DNA from: a virus
Reading direction: 5' to 3' (one strand)
IMG/VR virus record: IMGVR_UViG_3300025133_000052
Coordinates: 29,285-93,284 of that record
Length of the DNA stretch: 64,000 nt
The stretch's first letter is position 1. Each line of letters opens with the position of its first letter. Position numbers and translations under genes: made by a program. Under the pieces are notes generated by a model. That model saw only the letters and a list, made by a program, of their open reading frames with translations, searched no databases and had not been told where the DNA came from. This document shows, piece by piece, positions 18,579 to 29,098 of the stretch.

Positions 18579-19001
18579 TTATTTACATTCTTTTAACCAC
18601 TTTTCAGGTAACGGTGCTTTATCCCACAGTACACCTAACTTACCTGCAAAATCACCGTACGTAGTCTTAGATCCCTTACGTATCTTTACATTAGGATTTT
18701 GAAATAATATACGTAGATCTATACCAGGGTTCTGCTCTATGATTAACTTTAATTTTTTTCTGTCCTCTGCAACCCACCTACCCTTTGTCTCAATAATCAT
18801 ATCACCGCCCTTTTTCTTCTGTAGGACAAAATCAGGAGTATATACGTGGTCCGTTGCTGGTTTAATGTACGAAATCTTTAAAGTTTCGTAACCGTATTTA
18901 ATTTTATTTTCATCTAATTGTGATGCTGTTCGATCTTCCAGGCCGGATCTAAACCCATGTTTCCGAGCGAGAGCTCGTATTGACAATTTCTTTCTTGGCA
19001 T
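18579..19001 (-). CDS. T7-type endonuclease I (Holliday junction resolvase)
   Basis: 140 residues, about the length of T7 gp3 (149). The family pattern is clear: RSGLED with E22, YTPDF with D57, IIETKG with E71 and K73, which match the T7 active-site set E20/D55/E65/K67, then FQNPN and KGSKTTYGD. The enzyme cuts four-way and other branched DNA before packaging. It lies just upstream of the primase and SbcDC genes and 17 nt after the tail gene at 19019-20770, so it can be made from the tail transcript at late times, which fits a debranching role. Confidence 0.95.
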   Translation of the reverse strand: MPRKKLSIRALARKHGFRSGLEDRTASQLDENKIKYGYETLKISYIKPATDHVYTPDFVLQKKKGGDMIIETKGRWVAEDRKKLKLIIEQNPGIDLRILFQNPNVKIRKGSKTTYGDFAGKLGVLWDKAPLPEKWLKECK

Positions 19002-19018
19002 ATAGTATATTATTTAAA

Positions 19019-20770
19019 TTAAACATCCCATCTAACGATAATATTTAAATCAACGTTATCAGGATTCTTAATTGGTTGAGCTAGCTTTCCTATAGCTAAC
19101 ATTTGACCATTATCATCATACAATCCTATAGTAGTTATGTACGGGTTAAATGCAGACGAGCTCACAAACCCATCCACAGCGTAACTGTCAGGATCGTTAT
19201 CTGGTCTTAAAGTAGGGTTTATAGATAAATTAAAATCTGATGCATCAATCTTACATATAGCTTGATTTTCATATATAGTGTGACTACCTTTATAGCTTAA
19301 ACTAAACCCATATTCATCAACGGTACCATAATCCAGGTTCCCAGTCTGGCCAGTTAATATATATTTATACTTCGGTAATGTGGGAGTTATGCATACATGA
19401 CCTGTACTGTAAAATACATTACCCGCGACATTAGTTTGATACGCTGATGATGTTATGTAATGATTATTAGCTAGTGATAATATAGCTTCCGTTGGTAGCG
19501 CTTCATTATATATCCTTAATTCATCGATACTACCAGAGTACCAATAATCACCAATACCACTTCCTCCTATCCATAAATCACTCGCATTATGTGTATCTCC
19601 CACCGTAGTGTCCGGTACCTGGTTACTTAAAACTCCATCCACCCATATCTGTAAATAACTTGATGATCTCTGACATAGTATGTGATGCTGTGTACCTCCA
19701 TAATTAGGAAATAATGCAGCTGAAGAAGTTACTGTCGGGATATTATTTGTATCACTCCTACTAAATTGGATCTTACCTCTATCACCACTAGTTATTGCCC
19801 TGTGATTATTTAATTGAATTTTAAAAGGATAACATCCAGTCGACTCGACATCCTTTTTGAATGACAGTCCCTGTGTAAGTGAATAGGCAGGATATTCACC
19901 TCGACCATCTTTACATATAATAGTATTTTCCCTGTATATGTTTCCGAAACGATCTGTTGAATCCTGCTGATATCCAGCTTCAGCCCAAAACGATATCGCA
20001 AAATCCTTATTAGACCTAAAGTTAAAATCTTTATGATTATAGATCCTCATGCTCCCGGTTGTCGGGAAATTAGCTCTTACACCACTCCTCTCATTAACAG
20101 CACCTGTAGTAGTAATACCCTCACTAAATTTTACTTTATTCAGATACGCTGGATGTTTGTTTATTAAACCATCCTTAGCGTAATTAGTAAACCCTAAATA
20201 CTCAGTACCTTGATCTTTATAAAATTCATTAAATCCCCAATATCCTACTAATGCACTTGAAGATGCAAATGAACCGGTTACTATGACCGCATCTAAAAGA
20301 TTTTCTTTCCTATCATCAGATAAACTTATAGTAGTTATATCACCATAGCTACCACTCCTACTACTATCTACTATAGTAACTGATCCCGGTTTTATATTCT
20401 CACCGTACATTTTTTGCGGTACAGATATAACGTTAACTCTTCCAGGTAAATTTCTTTTACTTAAAAATATATCATCTGTACCGTAACTCTCAAAAGGTTT
20501 ATCAGATCGAGCATAAAACATATTATCGATTGAATTATGTATTACTTGCTGGTATTTCCCTAATGAAGTAGTTGGATAGGTTAAGGCATCATTTGCCCCT
20601 ATTGGAATCTTAACACTCGAAGTACTGTGGCCGACAAATATATTCGCACCATAACTAGCACTGTAATTACCTTGATTGAAGTAATAATTTTTATGCGCCT
20701 TGAATGGTGTTACTGAATAATCGCTCGCGTCAATTGGTTTAAATACTGTAACTCTAGATTTACTTGTCAT
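19019..20770 (-). CDS. Tail/baseplate protein with LamG-type lectin domain
   Basis: 583 residues. Residues about 170-440 form a LamG/concanavalin-like sandwich: LVGYWGFNE, a central DFAISFWAEAG strand, YLQIWVDG and SIDELRIYNEAL are typical. The last 90 residues (DFNLSINPTLRP, then TTIGLYDDNGQMLAIGKL) are shared with the C-terminus of the next gene at 20820-22106, so the two bind a common partner or evolved by domain copying. Position after the gp7-like wedge suggests a peripheral baseplate or short-fibre role. Glycan binding is inferred from fold. Confidence 0.85.
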   Translation of the reverse strand: MTSKSRVTVFKPIDASDYSVTPFKAHKNYYFNQGNYSASYGANIFVGHSTSSVKIPIGANDALTYPTTSLGKYQQVIHNSIDNMFYARSDKPFESYGTDDIFLSKRNLPGRVNVISVPQKMYGENIKPGSVTIVDSSRSGSYGDITTISLSDDRKENLLDAVIVTGSFASSSALVGYWGFNEFYKDQGTEYLGFTNYAKDGLINKHPAYLNKVKFSEGITTTGAVNERSGVRANFPTTGSMRIYNHKDFNFRSNKDFAISFWAEAGYQQDSTDRFGNIYRENTIICKDGRGEYPAYSLTQGLSFKKDVESTGCYPFKIQLNNHRAITSGDRGKIQFSRSDTNNIPTVTSSAALFPNYGGTQHHILCQRSSSYLQIWVDGVLSNQVPDTTVGDTHNASDLWIGGSGIGDYWYSGSIDELRIYNEALPTEAILSLANNHYITSSAYQTNVAGNVFYSTGHVCITPTLPKYKYILTGQTGNLDYGTVDEYGFSLSYKGSHTIYENQAICKIDASDFNLSINPTLRPDNDPDSYAVDGFVSSSAFNPYITTIGLYDDNGQMLAIGKLAQPIKNPDNVDLNIIVRWDV

Positions 20771-20791
20771 AATAAACGGAACCCTTTATAT

Positions 20792-20802
20792 AATATAAAT
20801 AT
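20792..20802 (-). promoter_or_regulatory. Late-type AT motif (candidate promoter)
   Basis: Minus strand ATATTTATATT, 21 nt upstream of the LamG gene, followed by ATATAAAGG. Confidence 0.45.
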
Positions 20803-20819
20803 GAAGGAGTTTTAATTTA

Positions 20820-22106
20820 CTAGAAATCCAACTTAACTCGTACTAACGCTTCCCTGTCAAATGATTTAATTGTAGCTTTACTTAATTTACCTACTGCCAG
20901 TAATTCCTGTCTATCGTTATAAAGTCCGACAGTTGTAAGATATACTTTAGGATCCTTATAGAATGTAGGTTGTGTAAACTCTCCCGTAGACCCTGTAGCG
21001 AAAGTAGGGTTATTAGAAAAATTATAATCTCCATTCTTAACCCTTACAAAATAATTAGCTGAAGTTATAATTTCTGAATTCCTAGCTTGAAATCCCTTTG
21101 TTGCATCAACAACAGCTGATCCTGAAATTGAGTTAAATAGCTTAAATGCATTATACCCTTCAACAGCTGATGCTGTAACAGTATTAAATGAACATGATTG
21201 ATTTAAAGGTAAATCATCTAGTACTGCATATCCTGTATTAGGATATACTAATCCATAATAATGTATGGCTCCTGAACCGTCTTTATAGACTCCATTATTA
21301 ATAGACCCACTAACTACATTATATACTGCAGCTGTTTGTCCACCTGCAGTCGAAACTGTCTGTGCACTATCTCCTGAATCATCTATTAAAGATATAACAG
21401 TATTACATAAAGTAGCATTAACAAACGACCCAGTTCCTATTGAACCACTATTAGGAGAAGCTTCATTAGAACCTGTAATTTGTGCTAAGTTTAATTCCCA
21501 GTTACCTGGATCAATCTTGTCTCTTAATCTCGCGCGCTGAATATTTACAATGTAAATACTATCAGAATTTCTCGTTGAGTCAACTCCCGTTTTAAAGGTA
21601 AATTGTGTATCGTTAGGATCTAATAATAGATTTCTATATTGAGAGTAAATAGCTTTTGTAGTGGAGTCATTTAACTGACCATCCGAATAAGACCCACTCC
21701 CTAATCTGTTACCGTACGCTACAGCAAATTGTGTCGCTCCTCCATTACCAAGGGATGCACTATTCTGTACATCTACGTAGTATTTAAATTGTGTTGAAGT
21801 TTCAGTAGATGAAGTATAAAAAGTAACCAACTCACCAACATTACCTGTCCACAATCCCCTCGTTACTGTTTTTTTCTGATTTAAAACCACATCATTTCCT
21901 ACATCAAATATAGAGAATACCTTACCACTGTTAGTTGTTTGTACTGCACGAGCGTTAGCTGTTTGAATTTTCTGAGCAATTATATTCGCCCTCTCCTCAA
22001 CTGCAATATTAAATGCAGCTCGATCAGCCACATCACCTTTTGAAGCTTCACTAACCGATTGGACATCCCTACGTTGTTGTCTTAAATTTAATGATAATCT
22101 TGCCAT
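20820..22106 (-). CDS. Virion structural protein (baseplate region)
   Basis: 428 residues. A basic, helical N-terminus (residues 1-60) is followed by a beta-rich body with many Ser/Thr/Asn, and a C-terminal 80-residue domain (DYNFSNNPTF, TTVGLYNDRQELLAVGKL) shared with the LamG protein next to it. No enzyme motif or membrane segment is seen. Such proteins are common beside gp6/gp7-like genes in marine T4-like phages, and I infer a baseplate or tail-fibre adaptor role. It is separated by about 20 nt from its upstream neighbour, so it is part of the same late transcript. Confidence 0.82.
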   Translation of the reverse strand: MARLSLNLRQQRRDVQSVSEASKGDVADRAAFNIAVEERANIIAQKIQTANARAVQTTNSGKVFSIFDVGNDVVLNQKKTVTRGLWTGNVGELVTFYTSSTETSTQFKYYVDVQNSASLGNGGATQFAVAYGNRLGSGSYSDGQLNDSTTKAIYSQYRNLLLDPNDTQFTFKTGVDSTRNSDSIYIVNIQRARLRDKIDPGNWELNLAQITGSNEASPNSGSIGTGSFVNATLCNTVISLIDDSGDSAQTVSTAGGQTAAVYNVVSGSINNGVYKDGSGAIHYYGLVYPNTGYAVLDDLPLNQSCSFNTVTASAVEGYNAFKLFNSISGSAVVDATKGFQARNSEIITSANYFVRVKNGDYNFSNNPTFATGSTGEFTQPTFYKDPKVYLTTVGLYNDRQELLAVGKLSKATIKSFDREALVRVKLDF

Positions 22107-22127
22107 AACTGTTTATCTGTTTTTATA

Positions 22128-22796
22128 TTATGTTGTACCTGACGTAAATACAGTCGCTTGTTTAACTGTTAGAGTAGCTGTCACTCTACCACCTGTTTCG
22201 TTTCCAATAATCGTTATAGTAGCCGTAGCATCTGACGTCATTTGTGTTTTAGCTATTATATCAAATGAAAATCCACTTACTGCTACCGATTGAGCTGATT
22301 CCGTATCACCAATAAATCTCGGTACTGATGGAGAAGCTCCTGCAGTTGTTAACGCTCCTCCGGAACTTACTACTAATTGTGCTGCATCTGAATTACTTAA
22401 AATACAAGTATATCCCAATGTTGCATTACCGTTCGCGAAGTTAGAAGTATTAGGTGCAATTGTAGCCACATCCCCACCCGATGTTAATACGATAGAAGAA
22501 TTAGCGATATTAATAACAGGAATTCTAGTCGTGTCTTTTGGTAGCGTCACTAATTTATATTTCATCATTTGTGATTCATCAGGTAACGCCTCTACTAGTG
22601 GCATATTTTCAATAATAATACCGTAATAATTAGACCCTAGTGGATGTGCTGGGTTCCATAGATTATAATCTACTTCGTCATCTGCTAAAGCAAACTGAGT
22701 TATATTAAACTCATCTCTTCCCTTAGATAATAACTCTCTTCCTTTATTAGTTAAAATAGCGTCAACTGTAACGCTTGAATTATTTAAATACCCCAT
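22128..22796 (-). CDS. Virion structural protein with conserved N-terminal domain
   Basis: 222 residues. The first 95 residues (MGYLNNSSVTVDAILTNKG, then FALADDEVDYNLW) form a compact domain that I associate with structural proteins of marine T4-like phages, without a proven function. The C-terminal 120 residues are beta-rich with repeated Thr/Ala/Ser strands, an Ig-like or carbohydrate-binding look. It lies between the giant wedge protein and two tail proteins and has its own late-type motif 30 nt upstream. Confidence 0.8.
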   Translation of the reverse strand: MGYLNNSSVTVDAILTNKGRELLSKGRDEFNITQFALADDEVDYNLWNPAHPLGSNYYGIIIENMPLVEALPDESQMMKYKLVTLPKDTTRIPVINIANSSIVLTSGGDVATIAPNTSNFANGNATLGYTCILSNSDAAQLVVSSGGALTTAGASPSVPRFIGDTESAQSVAVSGFSFDIIAKTQMTSDATATITIIGNETGGRVTATLTVKQATVFTSGTT

Positions 22797-22826
22797 AACT
22801 TCCCTTGAATTAATTTATTTTGTTCA

Positions 22827-22837
22827 TATATAAATAT
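22827..22837 (-). promoter_or_regulatory. Late-type AT motif (candidate promoter)
   Basis: Minus strand ATATTTATATA, 30 nt upstream of the 222-residue gene; the wider form TATATTTATATATG also matches the -7 pattern, but no TTG lies 20 nt upstream. Confidence 0.5.
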
Positions 22838-22851
22838 ATTGAAATTAAAAA

Positions 22852-25800
22852 TTATAACACCTTGATACTTCCTGACGCTCCAGTCGGTGAAACTATAAAT
22901 TTATTTGGATTTGCTTTTGTTATCTCTACCACTGGTCCACCGTCAATTGTATCAGGTGAATCCACATTAAAATCAGCAGACGTTACCTTACTTCCCTCAT
23001 ACCTGTGATTAGCTGTTCCTTGAGGTAAAAATTCTACCGTATCTGTAGCTTCGACATAGTACGGTGTTTTATAGTACAGTTTAAGTCCTATAGTATCCAG
23101 CGATGCCGTTGTATTAATACTCGATGGTGGGAGAGCAAAGACCTTCGCGAAACTTACAGCTACGCCAAAGCTTGAAGATGTATATATACCTATATCCTGT
23201 TCCGGATTACCATAATAACTACTCGTTAATCGATAGTTGGGAGATCCAGTATATACATCATACTCTCCAACAGGATACACATCACTCGTAGCGAACGCAT
23301 TATTACTTTGACTTAAGTAATTCATCCCGTTTGATTCGTAATTCTTAACAAGTATAGTATTACTAATCGCCACTTTAGGTGGATTAGTGATAGTTACACC
23401 ACTGACACTAAAAGGAAGGTGTATACGACATCCCATTAATATAGATTCAGACGGAAATGTAAACCCGTAATTACGGCCTACTATAAAGTTACCAACTAGT
23501 CCAGATATTGGATTATCCGCATAAACATCATCCGGGGATCCTGTTACATTATTAATATTAAACCATGGCACGTCCCCCAATAACCCTATCGACTGAGTAA
23601 CCTCCTTACAGTATTCCCAACCAGTCTCATGAGTTGTGTACCTAGTTATAGGATTATTCAATGAGCTAGATATACTGTGTGTTACAGTATTGTAAACTCC
23701 GGGATAAATTCTATTATCCATTATTGTAGGAGTTAATCCCTCAGCTTCATAGTAAGGTATTTCTGCTTTTTTTAATTGATAATATACGGTAGTCTTAACA
23801 CTATCAACATATACATAGTGTGTACCCGCGCCACTATTTTGAGCCTTAAATGTAGCATATAAGCCACCTTCAACATTATATATAATTTCTCTCAGCACCT
23901 CCGCGGTAGTACCCCACCTCTCTGTTGGTCCACCGTATGATCGAGTAACACCACCGTTTATGGATTGAGATGTAGCTAAATCACTAGGAAAAAATCCATC
24001 ATCATTAGCTAGCCGTACACTATAATCATACATCCTATCATTCTTAGAAGCAGACAAATGATATGTACACTCTATACCCATTATATCGATGCTCTCACTA
24101 GGTGGTAGCGAAGCTTTATTAATACCATCAAATGTATAACTCAATAATTTCTTAGAATAAGCACCAGCAGATAAATATGCACTGGTGTACTTGTTATCAA
24201 AACTTCCTGTTGCGTTACTAAGTATTGTCCAGTCTGTACCTGAACCATTATTTACTGGCAGCACTAGCGGATAACCACTAACAATGTTACTGTAAAATGA
24301 ATCCACAGAATAAACAGCAGGGTTAACGGACAGGCTTAAGCTTATATGCGCGGTAGGTAAATTATCGTAACTACCTGATATATTATCTGCAGGGTAAAGA
24401 GACATAGACGCTTCATTTAATATAAAACTTCCAGTCGGTGTTGGGTTGATCTGAGATTGATCCAGTGACATACTGTAGAAGGGCTCCTCCCAAGTCATTT
24501 GATCTATTACTCTATCCTTACTCCTTTCCAGTATGTTAGGCTCAATCAGTACCCCGTCTAGCTTTTTAGTACGTGCAGGTAGTAGTTGTTCGATTTGTTT
24601 AAATAACGACATATCGTACTGATATATCATCCTTAAGTATTCGTTATAATTATTTCTGTCAGAATATTTTTTCCAGTAATCCCATGACAGTGATTTTAAT
24701 TCAGGATAGTCATCTTCATATACTGAATCAGGAGCTCCAATGTAATCATCTATTTCAAAAAACCCTAATTGATTAAAAATATCTTCGTTAATGGAATTTT
24801 GAGGTGAGAAGTATATTCCTAATCTCGGTGAATCAACCGGAGCTGTATCGTATGTTGATTTCTCTTTCCTTGTATCAGTATTTAAAAATCCTGTTAAAGT
24901 ACTACTCTCAGCTCTTACCTTTTCACTCCATAAGTTATTACCACCCATTGATGGGTTTTCTATATAATATGTTTCATCGACACCGTAAAAACTACTTTGA
25001 CTAACAAATCCTGCAAAGCTAGCTGATGTAACATATCCTCCCTCAAACTCTAATATATTTTGATTCGGGTGCTGAGACATTAAGCTCGATGAGATTGAAA
25101 GATCGAATTTCTGTCTTAAAGGTATTCTAAATCTTAATTGCTGATACGATGATGTTATTGAATTACCGTCATACGCAGATGGGGATGTAACGTGGTTAGC
25201 AAAATCCTCCTCATCAAGTGGCTTTGCCCAATATCTTATTTCTTGATACGAACCTGAAAAATGACTTATACCTGAAGGATTATCTCCCCACCCGATGTGT
25301 ACCTTTGGCACTGATACGGTCCCTGCACTATCCGGTCGTTTCCATGCATGATTATATGAATACTCCGTTGCCCCGTTAATAGCAATACTCGCAGATGCAT
25401 CAGTGGTTAATTTACTATATTTATGTTTTTTAAGAAATACAGTATAAGAGTTATTCGAACCTGTAATATCAGTACTCGTATCCCTCCTAACCATTAAACC
25501 TGCCCAGTTACCATCAAATAAGTATTCATCAGTAATTGAGCCCGTTTTATATCCACTAGAACCTGATAGATAGAAATTTAAATTTCCCTTTTGTTTATTA
25601 CTACCGGATGGAACAGCTGTGACGTACCATTCAGGTCTCGGTCCAAACCCTCCCTGTAATACAGTTACACCACTAATAGATTCCTTTAGACCATCCTTCG
25701 TCCTAAACCTCAACTCTAAAGTGTCTGGTGTTTTATATGAGCCAGTCTTTACTGGTAACCAAGCCGACGAAATATACTGACCACCATTCACCCTAAGTGC

Positions 25801-27654
25801 GTACGAATAATCATCTTTTACGTAAACTGGTTTTTTTGTTGAAATCGGTAACTTAGGTCCACCGTACTCCCTTATAGATAATAAAGTTTGAGGAATCCCG
25901 TAACAAGCTAAAAGTGCCTTAACAGAACGAGCTGTACCTTTCGTTTTTAATAGAAACGGTAAGTTGTTAACAATCCTTCTCCATATTTCCTTCGTAACCT
26001 GTCCCCTAGGTTTACTCTCTACTGATCCCGTTTGTTGTGTCGCACCAGCTTGATTCGTCCCTAAAGTATATTCCCAAAGATCCGTTGTATTGTTTCCTAG
26101 AGATAAATTCCATCCCATCGATTTAGCTACGTTAAATAATAGCTCGTTAGCCATCCCTTCAGTAGGATGCTCCTCCCTAGTAATTGTTTTATTTAAGTGA
26201 GATATATAGGTCCACAGTATATCAAAATGATGGCCCATCATATTAACAAATACATCATACTGTTCATTACCAGAATCGACTCTAATATGCTCCGGTATTG
26301 TTTTTACTAAACTACTATCGTTGTATTTATCGTAAAGAGACGCTGATGATATTGCAGCATTGTACCAGTTAGTAGATATCGATGATGTTACATCGTATAG
26401 CGTATAGGGCTTAATAGCTGGATACGTATCAACTACACCTCCTTGCTGGAATGAAAAATTAGCATTACTCCATTGCTGCTGAGCCTGTTGCCAAGTAAGC
26501 GGGGTAGTAACCCTCGAGTCCGGTTTCTTAGGCCACGGGTGTATAGAACAACTTCCAAAAGTAAATGTACCGCTACCGCTTTGAAAATATAAATAATTTT
26601 CAAAATCATCAAATCCAGATATTATCTCATTACGTTTCTTTGTAGTAACCGTGGTGTTATCACCTACAGATCCCGTATATGTATTAATCGACGTTAACGT
26701 AGCATCATACTGCTCTATTAATTCAAGCTTATATTTAAAATTCTTAATCCTCTCTTCAGCTGAACTAAAATGCACGAAGTTTTCGAATTCACAGTAATCG
26801 ATATTTAATTTAATACCACTTAAACTACCGCTAAAGTACGTATCTATTAATTGTTGGGATGTTGACACTCCGGAACCTAATAGCTGATTCCATGTTTTAA
26901 AATCCGTCTCTGTCTTTAATCTATAGTCAGTAACAATATCGAAATTTGGACCTTTGACATTATTTTGTAGTACTGGTACGGGAGCTCCTATCACTTTAAT
27001 ATTATCAATATAGGGTGAAGACACCTCATCTGCAATCCAAGACTCATCCCCAATCTCAATATCATCTGAAAGTGGTTCGTACAATCGTATGACTATCGTT
27101 GTTTCTGTATCCGTTGTTCCGTCGACCAACCAATTAACTGCCGTAGCGGTTAAGTCGTTACCAAAGTTAACTATAAAATCAACATCGTTAATTGCATCTA
27201 AGGTACTAAGCCCACCAGTGTAATTTGAAAAATCATCTACTGGCTTTAATCGTATCTCCTTTCTTGATGGGGATATCTCTGTTAACGCTAACTTAATACC
27301 GTCAAATGATCCTATAATATTTTTGTAAAAATTAAGTGAAAATTTATATTCACCTGATAGTAATCCTAAATCTCTTACCGCTTCATGTATATCAAAATAA
27401 TAATTTCTAACGATGCTGTCTGTAACATCTGATTTAGGTTTCTTTTTCTTGTACTCCGCGTTATGATTAGAAGTAATATAATTACCGTCAATATCATATA
27501 CATGAAATTCAATTAATTCATTTTCGTTGGCATCAAATGAAGGTGTAGTATTTTCATATTTAAGAACTAATAAGTCCTTTTCCGTAAGTCTATCCCCTCG
27601 AGTAGGTTGTGTACTAACTAGTATTGAATCTATATTTTTATAATCCTTTAACAT
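22852..27654 (-). CDS. Giant baseplate wedge protein (gp7/P2 gpI-like) with LamG insertion
   Basis: 1600 residues, the largest protein here. Residues about 540-600 (EIWRRIVNNLPFLLKTKG, ARSVKALLACYG) match the P2 gpI-type tail protein core, which corresponds to T4 gp7 in the (gp6)2-gp7 wedge. A LamG-like sandwich follows at about 615-840 with DTLELRFRTKDG and IRYWAKPLDEEDF. The rest is beta-rich with many Ser/Thr/Tyr; no membrane segment. T4 gp7 is 1032 residues, so this one has large extra surface domains. Its ATG overlaps the TAA-side end of the upstream gene at 27654, so translation is coupled. Glycan binding by the insertion is inferred. Confidence 0.85.
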   Translation of the reverse strand: MLKDYKNIDSILVSTQPTRGDRLTEKDLLVLKYENTTPSFDANENELIEFHVYDIDGNYITSNHNAEYKKKKPKSDVTDSIVRNYYFDIHEAVRDLGLLSGEYKFSLNFYKNIIGSFDGIKLALTEISPSRKEIRLKPVDDFSNYTGGLSTLDAINDVDFIVNFGNDLTATAVNWLVDGTTDTETTIVIRLYEPLSDDIEIGDESWIADEVSSPYIDNIKVIGAPVPVLQNNVKGPNFDIVTDYRLKTETDFKTWNQLLGSGVSTSQQLIDTYFSGSLSGIKLNIDYCEFENFVHFSSAEERIKNFKYKLELIEQYDATLTSINTYTGSVGDNTTVTTKKRNEIISGFDDFENYLYFQSGSGTFTFGSCSIHPWPKKPDSRVTTPLTWQQAQQQWSNANFSFQQGGVVDTYPAIKPYTLYDVTSSISTNWYNAAISSASLYDKYNDSSLVKTIPEHIRVDSGNEQYDVFVNMMGHHFDILWTYISHLNKTITREEHPTEGMANELLFNVAKSMGWNLSLGNNTTDLWEYTLGTNQAGATQQTGSVESKPRGQVTKEIWRRIVNNLPFLLKTKGTARSVKALLACYGIPQTLLSIREYGGPKLPISTKKPVYVKDDYSYALRVNGGQYISSAWLPVKTGSYKTPDTLELRFRTKDGLKESISGVTVLQGGFGPRPEWYVTAVPSGSNKQKGNLNFYLSGSSGYKTGSITDEYLFDGNWAGLMVRRDTSTDITGSNNSYTVFLKKHKYSKLTTDASASIAINGATEYSYNHAWKRPDSAGTVSVPKVHIGWGDNPSGISHFSGSYQEIRYWAKPLDEEDFANHVTSPSAYDGNSITSSYQQLRFRIPLRQKFDLSISSSLMSQHPNQNILEFEGGYVTSASFAGFVSQSSFYGVDETYYIENPSMGGNNLWSEKVRAESSTLTGFLNTDTRKEKSTYDTAPVDSPRLGIYFSPQNSINEDIFNQLGFFEIDDYIGAPDSVYEDDYPELKSLSWDYWKKYSDRNNYNEYLRMIYQYDMSLFKQIEQLLPARTKKLDGVLIEPNILERSKDRVIDQMTWEEPFYSMSLDQSQINPTPTGSFILNEASMSLYPADNISGSYDNLPTAHISLSLSVNPAVYSVDSFYSNIVSGYPLVLPVNNGSGTDWTILSNATGSFDNKYTSAYLSAGAYSKKLLSYTFDGINKASLPPSESIDIMGIECTYHLSASKNDRMYDYSVRLANDDGFFPSDLATSQSINGGVTRSYGGPTERWGTTAEVLREIIYNVEGGLYATFKAQNSGAGTHYVYVDSVKTTVYYQLKKAEIPYYEAEGLTPTIMDNRIYPGVYNTVTHSISSSLNNPITRYTTHETGWEYCKEVTQSIGLLGDVPWFNINNVTGSPDDVYADNPISGLVGNFIVGRNYGFTFPSESILMGCRIHLPFSVSGVTITNPPKVAISNTILVKNYESNGMNYLSQSNNAFATSDVYPVGEYDVYTGSPNYRLTSSYYGNPEQDIGIYTSSSFGVAVSFAKVFALPPSSINTTASLDTIGLKLYYKTPYYVEATDTVEFLPQGTANHRYEGSKVTSADFNVDSPDTIDGGPVVEITKANPNKFIVSPTGASGSIKVL

Positions 27655-29096
27655 TATTGTAATCCCGCCAACTCACTCTGTTTATTAGCTAAATCAGTCT
27701 TGAGTACTATACTTATATTACTTACCTCTTGAAGTGAGTCCTCACTATCAGGTCCATACCCTGCTTGGCGATAATTTTTCGATATCCGTCGAACCGCAGA
27801 TCCTGACTGTAAATCTCCATTACCGTCAACAAAATTACTGTACTCACCGTTATTTACACGAGCTTTCCATATACCTGTATTAGTGTCGTTAAACCCTGTA
27901 TCATCTATAGCTTGAATCATACGTGCATTCAACTCACCCATCCTAGTCTCAATCTCGACTATCTCTGCCTGTAATGTAGCTATTGCATCAGCATTATTTA
28001 TAGCTGCTGTTTCAGCCGCGGCGGCCGCTCCGGACTGCGTCCCTATATTAACTGTTTGACTAGGTGGAGTGCTACCAATCTTAACCGGATCCGCAGGACC
28101 CATCTCAACCTTAGTACGCTCTATCGGATACCCGTCTTCATCTAATTCTACGTTCCCGTTTTCATCGTACGATAATCCTAGATTGACTGTGTACGGTTGT
28201 GGTTGGTCTGGTATTTTAATTGTAACAGTATCACGGGTTGGATTAACTATATATTCTGTAACGTATCCCTCATCCATTAACCTTAAATCATCTAAAGTAA
28301 CTGTCTTAATAGAACCCTGGTATGCATTCAATATAGTCTCTAACAATGACTTACCAGTGACGGGCTGCGTTACAGTGATAGGATACCCGGACTGTTGAGC
28401 TGAATACGTGTTGTCCTGCACGAAAATATCTGGTATAAATCTTAACTTACCTTTATGTACGATATAAGACCAAGTCTTTTCAGGTATTGTTAATATTGTA
28501 CCGTCAGGGTATACCTGATCATCCTGTCCCGTTAAACCCTCGAGTTGATCGTTAAGTCGTCCCAATTCATCATCCTTATCATCCAATTGTCCTTGTAATG
28601 CAGCTAACTGTTCCTCGAGTGTCATTAACTCCGTTTCGACTCTATCACTTAACCTTGAAACATCCACGGGTACTAATTCACGTATTAATACATCGATCTT
28701 CTTATCAAATATCTCTACGTCAAATTTTTGATTTTTTAATTCTATCCGTAACGGTACCTGTTCAGTTTTATCCTGATTACTTAGTATATAACCTGATGGA
28801 GTCCTATCTACACTCCTTACAGGTGGTTGGTTGCCTTGATCTTGTGTAGTGGAAGTAGCTGGATTATCCTCTGGATTAGATGTTATTGCATCATACCCAT
28901 CCTGCCCGGCATATTTTTTAATAAGCTTCCTTGTTATTTCCTCAAGGTCAATACTCTCACCCCAAATATCATATACATTTTCCTTAGACTCAACAGCACT
29001 TATCTTCTCCTCAACCTCCTGTTTTTCTTTATCAATCGATTGAAGGTCCCATAACGCTCTATTGACCTTGTCTTGTATTTTTGGATCCTTGAACAC
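27654..29096 (-). CDS. Baseplate-region protein with coiled coils
   Basis: 480 residues. It begins with a GTG codon (MFKDPKIQDKV). Coiled-coil stretches lie near 15-45, 155-195 and 360-400 (TLEEQLAALQGQLDDK, then TLQAEIVEIETRMGEL), separated by a beta-rich domain near 200-340 and an Ala run. No enzyme motif is seen. Its place between a DNRLRE-like protein and the gp7-like wedge suggests a wedge-linking or scaffold role in the baseplate. I do not recognise a named family. Confidence 0.8.
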   Translation of the reverse strand: MFKDPKIQDKVNRALWDLQSIDKEKQEVEEKISAVESKENVYDIWGESIDLEEITRKLIKKYAGQDGYDAITSNPEDNPATSTTQDQGNQPPVRSVDRTPSGYILSNQDKTEQVPLRIELKNQKFDVEIFDKKIDVLIRELVPVDVSRLSDRVETELMTLEEQLAALQGQLDDKDDELGRLNDQLEGLTGQDDQVYPDGTILTIPEKTWSYIVHKGKLRFIPDIFVQDNTYSAQQSGYPITVTQPVTGKSLLETILNAYQGSIKTVTLDDLRLMDEGYVTEYIVNPTRDTVTIKIPDQPQPYTVNLGLSYDENGNVELDEDGYPIERTKVEMGPADPVKIGSTPPSQTVNIGTQSGAAAAAETAAINNADAIATLQAEIVEIETRMGELNARMIQAIDDTGFNDTNTGIWKARVNNGEYSNFVDGNGDLQSGSAVRRISKNYRQAGYGPDSEDSLQEVSNISIVLKTDLANKQSELAGLQ

Positions 29097-29098
29097 TT

